NCBI RefSeq assembly: GCF_964204865.1
Contig: NC_135258.1
Span: 9,415,001-9,479,000, forward strand
DNA length: 64,000 bases
From: Styela clava
Lineage: Eukaryota; Chordata; Ascidiacea; Stolidobranchia; Styelidae
Direction: 5' to 3'
Numbering within the stretch: the first letter of the stretch is position 1; each line of letters begins with the position of its first letter. The notes below the pieces were generated by a model that ran no database searches, had not been told where the DNA came from, and saw only the letters and a program-made list of their open reading frames with translations. The translations under genes were made by a program, and so were the position numbers. Positions 11,622 through 23,999 of the stretch are shown piece after piece.

Positions 11622-13568
11622 ATGTCATTCTCATCTATCAGCGAATACAGACTATTGTCTCCGAAAGTTGATTTTAATGATGTGGTCTATTCTAACAACA
11701 GGGCATTCGCTGTCAGAAGAAAGAACTTCAGGGTCACTATCCTAATGTACATCGTACTTCTGAGACAGGTAAATGAAAATTAATAGCACCTATATGGTTA
11801 AGTCATTATGAAGTACCTATCACAAACTCAGACCAGATAAAACAACATATGCAACAAACAGCATGTGTATATATGTAGTTTAAAAAAAAAGCTAATAATT
11901 AACTTGTTTGCTATTCGTTCACGTTATTGCATAATGTTTGACGATTGTCGTATTTTTATTTTAGCGTTCAATGTGTTAATGTGTTATATATCCTAAACAT
12001 TGGGATGGGGACGCGCTGGAACATATGGTTGGATTGGTTAGGCGTTCAATCAAGGACATCGCGTAACGCTGCCACGATATTACCTCATATCTCTACTCTA
12101 TTACTTAGAGAGTTGGAGAGAACATTCATAATTCGGTTTATCAGCTTTATTTTCCCTGGATGATTCATCAAAATCATTTCAATTTTATTTTCGTCAAACC
12201 GATCCTGATATGGCTAAAGTTACATTCGATGCCGTATGAACTTATGTCTACTTGATCTGAAAAGCAGTAACCCTTGAACCTGTGTTTCCGCGATCCTACG
12301 AATGTGCCCCAAATCGGGCGTGTGATACAACAGTATGGCCCGAACGAGAGTGCGAGGTTCTTGACTCATAAGAAGATCTGTCGCCGGTGAAGACGGTCTG
12401 AAAATGACAGAAAATTATAGAAACACCGACCATCCAAATTACTGTGAGTAATTCAATAAAGAAGGACCATCGTATACCATATGTCAGTAGTGTCTTCACC
12501 CACAACCAGTAATGGGATTCAAAATTTTGAGAACAGGTCATCATTTGTATCGAACTTACCAACAACAGGTTCTCTCATTTCAGAAAATGTGTGTATGTGA
12601 CTATATAAGTTACATTGATATGGTGCGCTTTGCATAAATCCAATACATAACTTTCGAAACTCCAAATATAACGCTTGTCGTCAGCTGTGGTTCATGTTAC
12701 CAATTTGATGCGCTCGTCTAAAAAAAGAAGAACGTGTCCGCTGATTATCCCTGAATCAGACCACTGCGCGCAGCCTTGGGGCAATGTTCGATAACTCTGT
12801 TTCTCATCAGTAGCCTATATATGCTAGGTAGTAAAATACAGTTCATTATATTATTACAGTACTGTAGTTCAAGTCCTACTATAAAAGTGTATCCCTGTTC
12901 TTTGGAAGTGAATATATTCAGCCCGAAAGAGGTAAATGAGAAGAAGATTTTACACACCGCATCAATAAATCGCCCGTAGATTTGATAACCTGTGCACAGG
13001 ATGAGCATAGGTTAAATATACTATGTGGAGAACGGTTAAATGAAACACGAGTCACACACTGATAAATTTGGTTGCAATATTTGAGCGACATTGTTACAAA
13101 TTTTGTGGGCGATTTTATCACCGTGGGTTGATATCAACGTAAAACAGCAATAACAACACGACAGAGGTGAGGCAGAGCAAAACGGATGTTCTGTTTTCCG
13201 GATTATCTCGGTTTCACCAAATCATGATCGTTTAAGCATGGGCCATATTTACTCATATTTTTACGTGTCGCATAGTATGACAGTTCTTTACAAACACGTA
13301 GCAGGTCGTTCTGATGATATATGTAACATGATATCGAATGTGTCATCGGCTTCCGCCAGTTAGTTGATGCTGGAGGACGATGCTCATGCTGTATAAATCT
13401 ATAGAAAACAGCAATATGCGAAACAATACATAGCTGACGATTATATCATTTTCCCGAAACTTATACATTCATTTTCAGCAAATGCCCAACTCAGTCGAAG
13501 CTTGTTATGAAGCACACAAAACATACTATCAATACCCAAAGTTTTACTCCAGATCACCATACTATTGA
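11622..13568 (+). CDS. Tentative three-exon small protein, function unknown
   Basis: Three short open segments join in phase 0 at good splice sites: 11622-11768 (ATG to CAG|GTAAAT), 12860-12931 (TTATTACAG|TAC to GAG|GTAAAT) and 13479-13568 (ATTTTCAG|CAA to TGA). The predicted product has 102 residues. It has a polar N-terminus (MSFSSISEYRLLSPK), a basic patch RRKNFR followed by a short hydrophobic run VTILMYIVLL (residues 37-46), a few cysteines, and a tyrosine-rich end (KTYYQYPKFYSRSPYY). AATAAA motifs follow at 13622 and 13691, which supports a 3' end. I recognise no family. Exons may be missing and the model rests on splice grammar alone. It would sit head-to-head with the claudin gene, start codons 241 bp apart. 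Confidence 0.35.
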
Positions 13569-13569
13569 A

Positions 13570-16022
13570 TCATATAACAATATAGCGGCACAAATATACA
13601 TCATAAATCGGAATGACCCAAAATAAACTGAAGCTTGCACTTGAAACATCCTCAATCAACATAATCGAAACTTATTAAAGATGTACACGCAATAAAGTTT
13701 TGGAACAGGAACTATGTTTTGTTCATTTTTTGTGCAGATGAGCTGGAGGTAGATTAACTAGGTAATCGGCGCACTTATATGAAATGAATATAAACTAGAG
13801 AAAATAAATGAATTTACTGTCGAACTTTTTTGTTACTATTTTTCAGCGCGGAATTCTCAGTTTTTATTTAGTTGATCAAACAGATACATTCTGATTTTGC
13901 GTACATACTGCAAATGAAAAATAGTACCATGAGATTTGTACAAAGTTATGGATAGAGGATATTTTTGTTGATGAATGCTCAGTATCATTATCACCGCATG
14001 TTGAAAAATATTTCTGATAGTGATCGCGGTAGAAGCAGTGGTAAATCAGCTAAGTGTAGACGCTTATAGGTAAAAATGAATATATGGATGCCTGTGCACT
14101 AACTCAGCAGCTAATTGTGGTGAGTGTTCAACTTTTGTAACATGTATAGACGCCCAACAAAAAGCTTTTTGACCTGATTATGAATATATGGCGTGAATCT
14201 TCTTTGAATATTGCAGTATATAACCTGAATTTTTCACAGAAACTATCTCCGAGTCCTATTTGGTTTATATGTGTCAATTGTTATATTTTTTTGTCAATTA
14301 TTTTCTGCGGATGCATGGTGGCACAAACTATCCTCGCCGTTCTTTGAAACGCGCTTCATGCCAAGAAAGTTCAAATGTTTATAGGCCTAAAGCTATTGCT
14401 TCCTTCCGTTTGCAACCGTATGTCATGCATTCTCGAGATTGTCAGTCTCTATTGAAATATAAAAAGTCCATTGGACGACGGATTATCCTTCAAGCAAACA
14501 GGGACGACCCGTGCATATGGTGGCGCGAAAAATCTCATAGCAGAGTCAGAACACGTTTCGGCTTCATCGAGACGAGCCGACGCAAGCTGCTCACAGGCTT
14601 TTCATCGCACAAGCCCACGTAACGCTAGTAACATGCGTGTCACAACTCGGTCATTATTCATATTTTTACTGCAGCTATTGCATGAGCTCTTTTTTCTTCC
14701 ATTTCCTTTCTGTCGCGTGCGTTATAAGGCTCGGTATAGCATAGCAGTGATGTATCTTAGCTTATAGCGTCAACTGAGAAATCGAGAGTATATAGCGCAA
14801 ATGACAAGTGCAGTAAGTGAATAGATAATTCATTCAATTACAAGCATCGCATGAAACAGGTTTTGATTATTTGTTTCTCACCATTGAATTTAAAACCAAT
14901 GACTTCTATTTTGCGATATATATATCAAATGAAGTGCATTTTTGCTACCGATTATACATTATCTACGCAAAAGGAAAGCCGCGATTCAACAGTAGTAGAG
15001 CTATTATGTTGAGAACAGTCTATAGACATGTAGTTACATTTGATCGTCAACCATTAGGAAACATTAAATCAGGATAAATTGTGTGGACCGTTTGCGGTTT
15101 TGAATATAGGCACCGCTGTCCATATTCATGTGGTAATAGCAGGCAATACCGACAGGAGAAAGTAACTTCTCATTGCATCGTAGTATTTTGAAATATTTCA
15201 GCCCTGAATTGCGGTATTCAAACATTGCAAGATATTTCAGTATTGCTAAATGCTACAATGAGCAAAGTAATATGCTCATATTATTGTAATTGCCTGTGAT
15301 TGAGCTAGCTTTGTTGCGGATTTCTATTACGGGAAGGTAAAGGAAGTTTTAGGAATAATCGAAAGTTGCTTTAAGGTTGATTGAATAAATCTGAAAGCAG
15401 ATAAGAAACCTAAACACGTGAAAAATACATCTATTCGTGAATTTCTATAAAAAAATGACAGCATAAATGAAAATTAAGTTGAAAAAAAATTGACGGAAGT
15501 CGCAGAATATAAAGACTTCGGATAACAAAAAATGAGGTGTTCGGAATGGGGGTTGCTGTCGCAGCCCGTAACTTTTTTTTAAAGAAGCCTTTTTTTAACT
15601 AGAGGTATCATCAGTTTGTATATATCAGTATATATCAGTTTGTACCAGATGATATGAAATGAGGAAATGTTGATTTCAGAGACTTTCTGTGTGTAAAATT
15701 ATATATTGTCAACTCCATATGCATATTTCAAACTGTTTTCCTATTTCATAGCTATAGTTTTTGTAGTAAAAGAGCGCTGCGAGAGCTTCATGACTTAGTT
15801 ATCGCAAGAATCACTTTTATGTAATTTTATATTAATCGGAAATTCCCGTCTTATAAACGGACAAAGAACAAAGAAGCACCTCCTATTTCACAGTATATAG
15901 AAAATCAAGAAATCCAGAGAAGAGGAGACGAAAAACAGTCAATTGTACATAACGAGCATAAAACCCATATACAGAAAAAGAAACAGAAAATATTTAAACT
16001 ATATCAAGAAAATATAAAGATA
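13570..16022. other. Spacer between the tentative small gene and the RTP-like gene
   Basis: AT-rich. Plus-strand open frames at 14260-14622 and 14471-14767 overlap in different frames. They lack recognisable domains or splice partners and are probably chance or old element debris. The last few hundred bases (about 15850-16022) are purine-rich and probably contain the promoter and 5' UTR of the gene starting at 16023. Confidence 0.5.
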
Positions 16023-19000
16023 ATGATGGCTTCGACAATGACCATTCCTCAAGTAGCCGCTTTCCACGGCCCCATACCCCGCCCAATTCATGGGGCAATG
16101 CCGGGTAGTGTACCCACCGCAGCCATGCAAGGCAACTATGCCGCAGGACAAGTACCAGTTTCTCTACAAGGGCCGGTGAACGTTATGCCTGGACCAATCC
16201 CCACTAGCAACAACTCCCCTGCAACCATTAGTCCACCAGTACAAGCGCTCAGACTCCCAGTCGTTCCGGTCGGAGGAGGATGTTACAATGAGTGAGTTTT
16301 AATTTTATTAGAATTTATTCAAATAGAAGCATTTCTATTCTGAAGTTTTATAAACGATAACTTGAAAAAAGAATATTGTGATTGAAAATTTTAACCTCAC
16401 AGATTCTCGCTTGGTAGCGATATTCAGCGATTCAATACAAGACGATTTTTCGAGAACGACATGCAAAATATTAATTTCTACTCAACACTACGATTGTGCT
16501 TTACTTTCTCTTTTGTATGCAGTTTGTCAAATATCATTTCATCATCGCTTGCAGAATCAAAATTAGATTCAAGCGCATTCCGACCCAGAGTATGTTGCTA
16601 AAATCTGAAACCAATTTGTAGCTGATTGCTAAGCTATGAAAGAAGAATCTAACGCTGATTCAAACTTGACTGTGGCACATAGTTCGTTATTGTGCAGACA
16701 TCAACGCACTCCGTGTTCAAGATAACACGTTGAAGATGCACGAACTGTACAATAATGTGCTTTATTGTTTTCCGCATTATTGACATTGTACTACAATTCG
16801 TGTACTTCGATTGATTGAATGTGTTTTGTTGAGTGCAACATGAAATGATAGATTCTATGGCAATTCTATGCACAAAAATGTTATAGCTAAATTGCTTAAT
16901 ATAAGATTTGCCGCAGCAGAAAAGTATTGTTTTCTTCGAAATGTACAAATTAAAATTTTTGACATCCTTGTTCATTGAGCTCATTTTTATTTTTGAATAT
17001 ATATATAAAAATCCCATTAAATGTTATTTTTTCATAAAATTCAACAACAATTTTGAGACTACAAATAATATTGTAAGTTGCTGATGATGTATGGAATGTC
17101 TCAGCTTTAAAATAACGTTTGTATCCGTTGTGATTTGAATATGGATCATGATAATTCTCCTTCTTGTAACGTACGGAGTGTGGCAGGGAAGTGCATTGTT
17201 TCCACTTCAATCCGATCTTTACTCTTCTGTATCAATATGCAAATTCAACAACACCAACACTATCATCGGCCATGCATAAAATATCGTCAAATTGTTCTCT
17301 ACAGTACATTGAATCATTCACCCAAGCCTGATCTAGTGTTACGTTTAAACAATTGACATAGTTGCATTCGAAACGCGATTGACCCATTGAACGGAAAGAA
17401 TGCGCCTGCGCAGCCTTATTCTATCAGATCAAGTATATTCAATACATAACCAAATGATGTTCACAACTGACAAAGCATGGTGTATCATAATGAGCAGATA
17501 GGGCAACGCAAGTTCGTTTCTAGTTTTGACTCTTTTCCGCTTGTTGGATATATAGATAGTAAACAAAACGTGAAAAACATTTGGTACAACATTGCAGATA
17601 TTCACGCGATCGCGAGATGTTAGTAATGGAGAGGCTTAAATTGGATTTTAAGATAGTCAAATGTTAAAAAAAAATGATTTCTTACCGGAAATAACAATCT
17701 TCGAGTGACTGTATTATACTTGTTATTTTCCGCTTAAAACTGTGCGATAGCAAGTTATGAATCAGCTACCAGTTCTTGCTGAAATAAACGCTGTACTTCA
17801 ACATTAAAGTAAAAAATCGAAACAAAATAATAAAAATAAAAATTTACCTTTTTCAGTGGAATGGAAGTCGTATGGCACGGTGAATTCAGTCGTCTATTCA
17901 GCTCGTTCTTTCCTCCACATGTATGGTACTTGTCTATTACGAATTCAGCGCCGCAGGAGAAATGGAAATTTTACAGAGACAGTGCTAAAGTGCGATTTTG
18001 CTGCCAGGTAATACTTTTGAATAGGTTAAATTATTTGATAATCTTATGCACATCAGATTGTTAAACATTTCTTAAATAATGAATGACAGTCAGTGTAATT
18101 TCACTTTTTACCACGTTCTCAAAGTTCACTCTTTGTGAGGCTGTTCTGGATACCGCCAACCTCATTATCAAAGTTTAAGCATGTGTATATTCGACTCTAC
18201 CGGTATTTTAATTATACGTACCGGTACCCGTGTCGGCCCCTTGCGGGCACTCCCTTCTCATGGCCCGCGAATATTCTTCCGCTTCTAATTTTTTCCCCGT
18301 TAATCAACTTTGGGAACCACTGCTCTATACTGATGTCTAAAACTTGTAAATTTTCACTAGCCTCTATGGAATGGCCAACAACTAACTAAATAACTAAAAC
18401 CCATGTGTTCTATTTATTAATAGTATTGGTAATTGTATTATCAGGATTGTGGCAACGGGTGGACTTCGATGAAAGGAAGAGTGACTTTTTGGTTTCATTT
18501 GAATGCAGCGACTAGCGAAGGATTCGTCCAATTCAAACTTTATGGCCAAGTCTGCAAAAAGTGCAATTCTGGAAAGTTTGAATATGTAATGTGGTATCCG
18601 GAAGAAGTCTCTAAGGTAATATTTCACGAACGCGTTGAATGTATAACGACAGTTTGGGGTGCTTCCGAAGTATAAGTGCACCAAGATGGCGCACAACCTG
18701 AACATTATATGTGAACCAGGTTTGGGTTATCAGGTTGTGCGCTATCTGGTGCACATACTTCTGGAGCGCCCAGTTTGGTATCATTGAAGTATTTAAAAAA
18801 AATTTTCGTTACTAAACCATATTACCGAGACAACCTCGGCAGAACAGAGCATAACAAATTATTATAAATCCAAGAACGCCAGTAACTACACGCCGCTGAA
18901 GAGCGCCTGTACCCGCTGGAATGAGCGGATTTCCTGTTCTAATTTATGCCCTACACATTAGGATCATCATCGCATATACCCGGTCGGAATTTTATAATAA

Positions 19001-20407
19001 TATACAACCAGTAAATTAATTGTTTTTTTCATGTGTTGAAATTTATTTTGGACATCTACAAACCTACACAGTGTTAAAGAACTTTGGCATTTAAACACCC
19101 ACAGAATAAATACGGAAAGCGATTATAGACATTATGCTAAGAATAACATTGAATAATGATGTCCCTATTTTGACCCGAAAAGGTTATTGCTTTCCCAATA
19201 ACTGAAACAAGTCATACTATTTCTAATTATTTACCAGACAAACTATTTGAAGAATTATATATTGAAAAATTGCATTTCTTCAATGACATGATCCGAGTAA
19301 AATAACGAACAATGCATTTCCTGTATTCATTTAATTTTCTACCACACATAGTACAGTAATTGCGTATTTTTTTTATAATGGTCCGTTCGAATTTTTAGGT
19401 GATGTGTAACTTGTACAACAAAGTCGGGCAAACATTCTATGGTTTCATGCAACCCCCAATACGTATCGATAGAAGGCCTGGACGCCCAAGAAATCAGCAT
19501 AATGCAGAGTTATGCCAAGCTTGTCGTGATGGAGAATGTGATCAGGTACTTTTACTGATAATATACGATGCTAACTTGAATGCACAACATATTTGCATAA
19601 GTATCAGAGTTCAATCAAGCCATGTAAAATTTTCAAATTCATTTCCAGGGAAGACCGGTGAAAGCTTTGTACAACTATATGCAATCACCAATTAATTTGA
19701 GAGCGCCGAATCAAGCTATACCTGGACGTCCACCATTCCCACCCACCTCACTAGGCCCGGTTAATCAAATGCCAGTAGTTATTAGTCAACAACCGATGCA
19801 TCACGCGGGGCAACTTATCATGCAAAGTCCTCTAAATTCAACACCGCCACATTCTTGTGCATCATTCATCACTGCTCCAGTGACTTTGACCTCAGGAATT
19901 CAACCGATATTGACTTACTCTATTGTGACCGGTCAAACAAAAGAAGCAGCAAAACTTACTCCTGTCCCAGAAGATGAAACAAAATTTGAAGATTCATCTC
20001 AAGCTACAGCCAACGGAGACACCACTCCACCAACACCATCCACAGTTTCAGACGGCACTGCAAAATCTGTTCCAATTGACGCTGTTGCAGCCAAATTGGC
20101 ATCAATCAACATAAAATCCCCTTTGACAAATGGAGTCGCATCGATGAAAAATGGAAGAGCACCGAATTTGAGCATGACAAAACCTGTCTACAACGGTACT
20201 ACAACTATCAAAGCGCCATTGTCATCAAATGCAAAAAATAGCCCAAAGAAAGTATCACCACTCATCGAAGCAACCACCAACGGCCAGTCGGAGAAAAAAG
20301 CTGAAATGAAGCAGCCTCAAAGTCCTATTGCGAACGGATACTCCACGGCGGTTACAAGAAAATCAGTTCCTAAAGCACAGACCGTAAACGGAGTCGACAA
20401 TAAGTGA
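16023..20407 (+). CDS. Receptor-transporting-protein-like 3CxxC zinc-domain protein
   Basis: Five exons join in phase to 498 residues: 16023-16291, 17857-18007, 18445-18615, 19399-19545, 19649-20407. Residues 1-90 are Pro/Gly/Met-rich and disordered. Residues about 91-246 form an RTP-type domain: W...F with KWKFYRDSAKVRF, three CxxC pairs (C139-C142, which spans the exon 2/3 junction; C177-C180; C236-C239) plus C244 in ACRDGEC, and the conserved GNGWTSMKGRVTFWFHL core. Vertebrate RTPs use this zinc domain to help odorant/taste and other GPCRs reach the surface, and some are antiviral. ZAR1 proteins carry a related domain. Residues 247-498 are Pro/Asn/Ser/Thr-rich and lack the C-terminal membrane anchor found in many RTPs, so the protein is probably cytosolic or nuclear. 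The start is MM at 16023. A MITE sits 42 bp downstream of exon 3. Confidence 0.92.
18140..18327. mobile_element. Probable hAT-type transposon end in RTP-like intron 2
   Basis: On the minus strand, reading from 18327, the sequence starts CAGTGGTTCCCAAAGT, a very common hAT-style terminus. A GC-richer interior follows to about 18140. The partner terminus and an 8-bp duplication were not found, so the left limit is a guess. Confidence 0.45.
18658..18770. mobile_element. MITE, subfamily A copy 1, with 8-bp target duplication
   Basis: A 113-bp near-palindromic element. The left arm begins GGTGCTTCCGAAGTATAAG and continues with 'caccaagatggcgcacaacc'. The right arm is its inverted copy, ending ATACTTCTGGAGCGCC. 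Inverted arms extend about 42 bp. It is flanked by a perfect direct repeat CAGTTTGG (18650-18657 and 18771-18778). It is the same family as 5035-5224, 24962-25078 and 30345-30581, and lies in intron 3 of the RTP-like gene. Confidence 0.93.
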
Positions 20408-23400
20408 AAAAGTGGTGAGATAGGTCGTCTAAACACTAAAGTCTTTGCAAACATTGTTTTTGATTGTTGAATTTAAATTTCCCATTTTATTGCACCGGTC
20501 TTCTACTGCATCATGACCAGAATTTTCTGTTCTTGCAGATGGTTTTAACTCATTACGAACACTGTTTTTCCTTTCACCAAAATTTATACGTTTTAGTTAC
20601 AATTCGGCGCCCAACTGCGAATGCATTCAGCATGTGTAAAACAAAACGAAAATTGGCGACTCGGAAAATAAGTATACGCTAGATGGAGAGGAAGAGTTGA
20701 GATATTGAGGGTGGTGAAGCTTGATTATGAACATAAGAACTAGCCGGCAAAATTCCTAGAAGTTGCCTTTTCGTGGAGTTTCAATTTGAATATTTAGACA
20801 CACTGGTGCTGGCACTGAAAATGCCTTAATTTGACAGCTTATCTAACTCACTTGTGTCTATGATGTGTTTGTCTAACTATAATCGGACCAATAGGAATTG
20901 TAATCAGTAGTACAATGGTGTGTACCATAAGGAGATGCTTAAATTTGCATTATATTATGATCCCTCGCTCATTATCTCTTATATCAGGAACTTCCTCTTC
21001 AGCCATCTTGCTATTTCCCGTTTGCCAAGGCGCGGGTGTCCTATTACAACGTTAAAGATTGATTCCAACAAAACATATGACAGTAATTTGATCCCAGAAT
21101 ATTGAGCAGGCTGCTATCACTGTTGCATTCAGAAGGTCCACTGTATACACAACATAATACTAAAATATTACACAGTGAGTTATATTCAGAATCCAAACTA
21201 CCACCGCAATTCTTCAAGCCTTACTATATATAAGTGCCTCGTATACTTGTGTAAAATTTATGTATAATATATATTCGGAAATGAGAACAGCCGGTCATAT
21301 GAAAAATTTTTGAGTATTCGCTTTTTTAACATGACAACATTTTGCCAAGTCGCTTGCTAATTTGGTTTTGATGTGATGTTCCTCATGTATGCACATAACA
21401 CAACTCCACAAACACCCACTGCTATTCGCGTTACCCTATTTCCTAAGTAAGTATTGACTATCGCTCTTTAGCGTTTCCAATAGGCGGGTATGGACATCTG
21501 TACCTCATTACAAAGGAAGCAACTTTCCAAACGAAAACGCTAATCGATTGATTTCTTAGTAATTTATGTCCAGTAAACTCTCCAACATAGCGGTATTTAA
21601 CCCCTCCATGATCGAAAGAGATTATTGCTGTATCCCAGATATTAAAGTATATTCTTTTCACGTCGAGGCTACTTTGCACTCAAATTGTTTGTTTGTTTTT
21701 GTTGTTATTGATTGTTTTATTCGCACTCGTCATTATTATTGCTGTGTTTGACAAGTTGTTTCACACGTTTTGGGCTCTCAGGAATATTGTCGGACTTTCG
21801 TCCGCAGTTGTTCAATCGTGTGTTGTTATGAATATTATTATCATTGCCACCCTTTATGGTGGTATTTAAGTCAATATGATGCGTGGGGTTTTGGGGGTAC
21901 TAATATATATATAAAGCCTAAGTCTTATCATTTATACATAGCTGCTATGGCACGCTGCTAATGGAACTAACTGCTTAGGTGATTGAGAGTAACATCATTT
22001 TGTATGAAAAAGTTAAATGGTCTTTGCACAGTTTATAAAGCATATTTAATATTGTTTCTTGATTATGCACAAAGCTGATGTAAGAAAACTGTATTTGCTG
22101 CTTTTCCTGCATTATTGTACAGTATAAATATATTCAGAAAGATTTCGATGCTTAGACAATCCCAGAGTCCTATTATCAAAACGTACTATATTTAATACAG
22201 CACTATTTAAATATACCCTATACCGTCTTTATATAATCACTATATTTTTGCTTTGATATATATGGTTACACTACAGCGCTTACCAGTCTTCGCAGCTGTT
22301 CACTGCCAATGTGGTGTCGTCAAAGCATGGCCTCTCACCTTTGATAAAACGACTTGCCAGGTTTCGTAGTTTATAGATTGCGTTGATGTTTGGCGTTATT
22401 GTGTATCCGTCGCCAGTTCACGTGCAGTTCCTTTCGTCATTCGGCGCGTAGATTTGTATATAGTATTTTTTTGTTTAATATTGTGTTTTATGTTTACCAA
22501 TTTTTACTTTGTTTTAAATTAATCTGAATGGATAACCAACCGCTCCAATTTGAGGGCCTAAAAAGGCATGATTGCGACAAAATTCCTTGCTGCTATGACG
22601 GACGTTGTGTTCGATCAAAATTCTTTCCTTTTTCTTGTGCATTTGTACGCAATTCATGTCATTTTCCCATTGTATATATTACTTCACTGAGCAACCATAG
22701 GCCGACACCAATTGCAATATAGATAGACAATCATTATTTGTTAGGTTGTTTACATGCCGTTTAATGTTGTAATCATGGTTTGTTTTGATTATTATGAATA
22801 TTGCTAATATCATTTATTGGCAACTGGTATACTCACTTCAAGAAATTCTTCAACTGATCCTATTTTCTGCCTATATGTATCTTTAATCAATGTAATAAAT
22901 TATGATGTATGATTTCAATGCGTTGCAATACACTTGTATCAAGGTAAAGGCAGTCATGAATTCAGGGGGTTAGGGCGAACCCGTTCTTAGAATGCCGGAT
23001 AATTAGCGAACTCGTTTTTGTTTTTGGAAATGAGGGAACATGCTGTTGCTGAGCTCGAAGCAAATAGAACCCATCACTGGGTAGAGGCTTATGTTATGAG
23101 TGATACCCAATTCTACCCGATAGGCCTATATATATATATATATATATATTTAATAAGCGTGACTACTAAATATTTCATACGCAAAGCAAGATACAAAAAA
23201 AATAACTTAATATTCTTGCCAGTTGCCATAGTTCTGAAATATCTTAATTTCTCGATGGATAAAATAGGAGATACGCATAACAAAATAGAGAAGCGTCACT
23301 CATACAGATGTTTTAAGCGTTCTTCTCTTAGTTTTAGTTTACACACAGAAAAAAATTAACAAGGACGGAAATAAACCAATTTTGATATAAAAATTTTTCC

Positions 23401-23999
23401 ACGAATATATATTTAAAATTTCCTATAATAAAATATTTCAAATCTTACTCACAGCTAAGAAATAAAAAAGATAAACTTGTTTAGGCTACATTATAAGAAA
23501 AACACAGATTGCAAAAAGAGTGACAATAAAACTTTCTTAAAAGACTTCTTTTTTGTTATCCAACAATTTGATTACGTGATTATTATATCATAGCAATTGC
23601 TGAGTGTTTTTTTCTGTGTTTTTGTTCAATATTCTTCATATCATTTATATCTAGAGTTTTCCTTTTCCGATAGCGATACCGTTCTTATCTTAACTGTCAC
23701 GGTGAAGATAGTGAATTTAGGAGTTTCTATTATGGATATGCTTGCTAAATAATAGTAATTATTTAGGTAAGATAACCGATGATGTTCCTTTGTTTTTGGT
23801 GTAAGACTTGAGGGCCACGTCGACTTTTTTCCCCTAAATTTAAACTTTCGAAATCGACGCCAAACTCCGACATGCCTGCGGCTATTTTTGAAACATATAT
23901 TTACGCAGGGGAAGCGGCGACTGAACGCCACGTGAAAATATATTCACGAGAAGTTAGTATAAGGTAAATCGAGTTAGTATCTAGGAGGTCTTGAGAAAG
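20408..23999. other. Spacer between the RTP-like gene and the cysteine-module gene
   Basis: About 3.6 kb with no supported gene. The left part probably holds the RTP-like 3' UTR; the first AATAAA I see is near 22894. A 65-codon plus-strand frame at 22528-22722 begins MDNQPLQFEGLKRHDC but resembles nothing I know. A minus-strand 96-codon frame at 23641-23931 is basic and unassigned. A (TA)n microsatellite occupies about 23127-23149. Confidence 0.5.

Noticed and set aside
12296..12470. Minus-strand frame that could be a second claudin's last exon (a hydrophobic run VIWMVGVSIIF then a polar Ser/Arg tail, with an acceptor in the right phase).
   Set aside because: No partner exons with the W-GLW-C-C loop were found further right on the minus strand, and the tail matches nothing specific. 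It is left unannotated.
14260..14767. Two overlapping plus-strand frames of 120 and 98 codons.
   Set aside because: They overlap in different frames, show no conserved motif and have no splice context; possibly old element sequence.
22528..22722. Plus-strand 64-codon frame beginning MDNQPLQFEGLKRHDCDKIPCC.
   Set aside because: It starts with ATG and has some cysteines but has no splice partners, no signal peptide and no recognisable family; chance cannot be excluded.
23641..23931. Minus-strand 96-codon basic frame just upstream of the cysteine-module gene.
   Set aside because: No domain and no splice support; its composition looks like chance.
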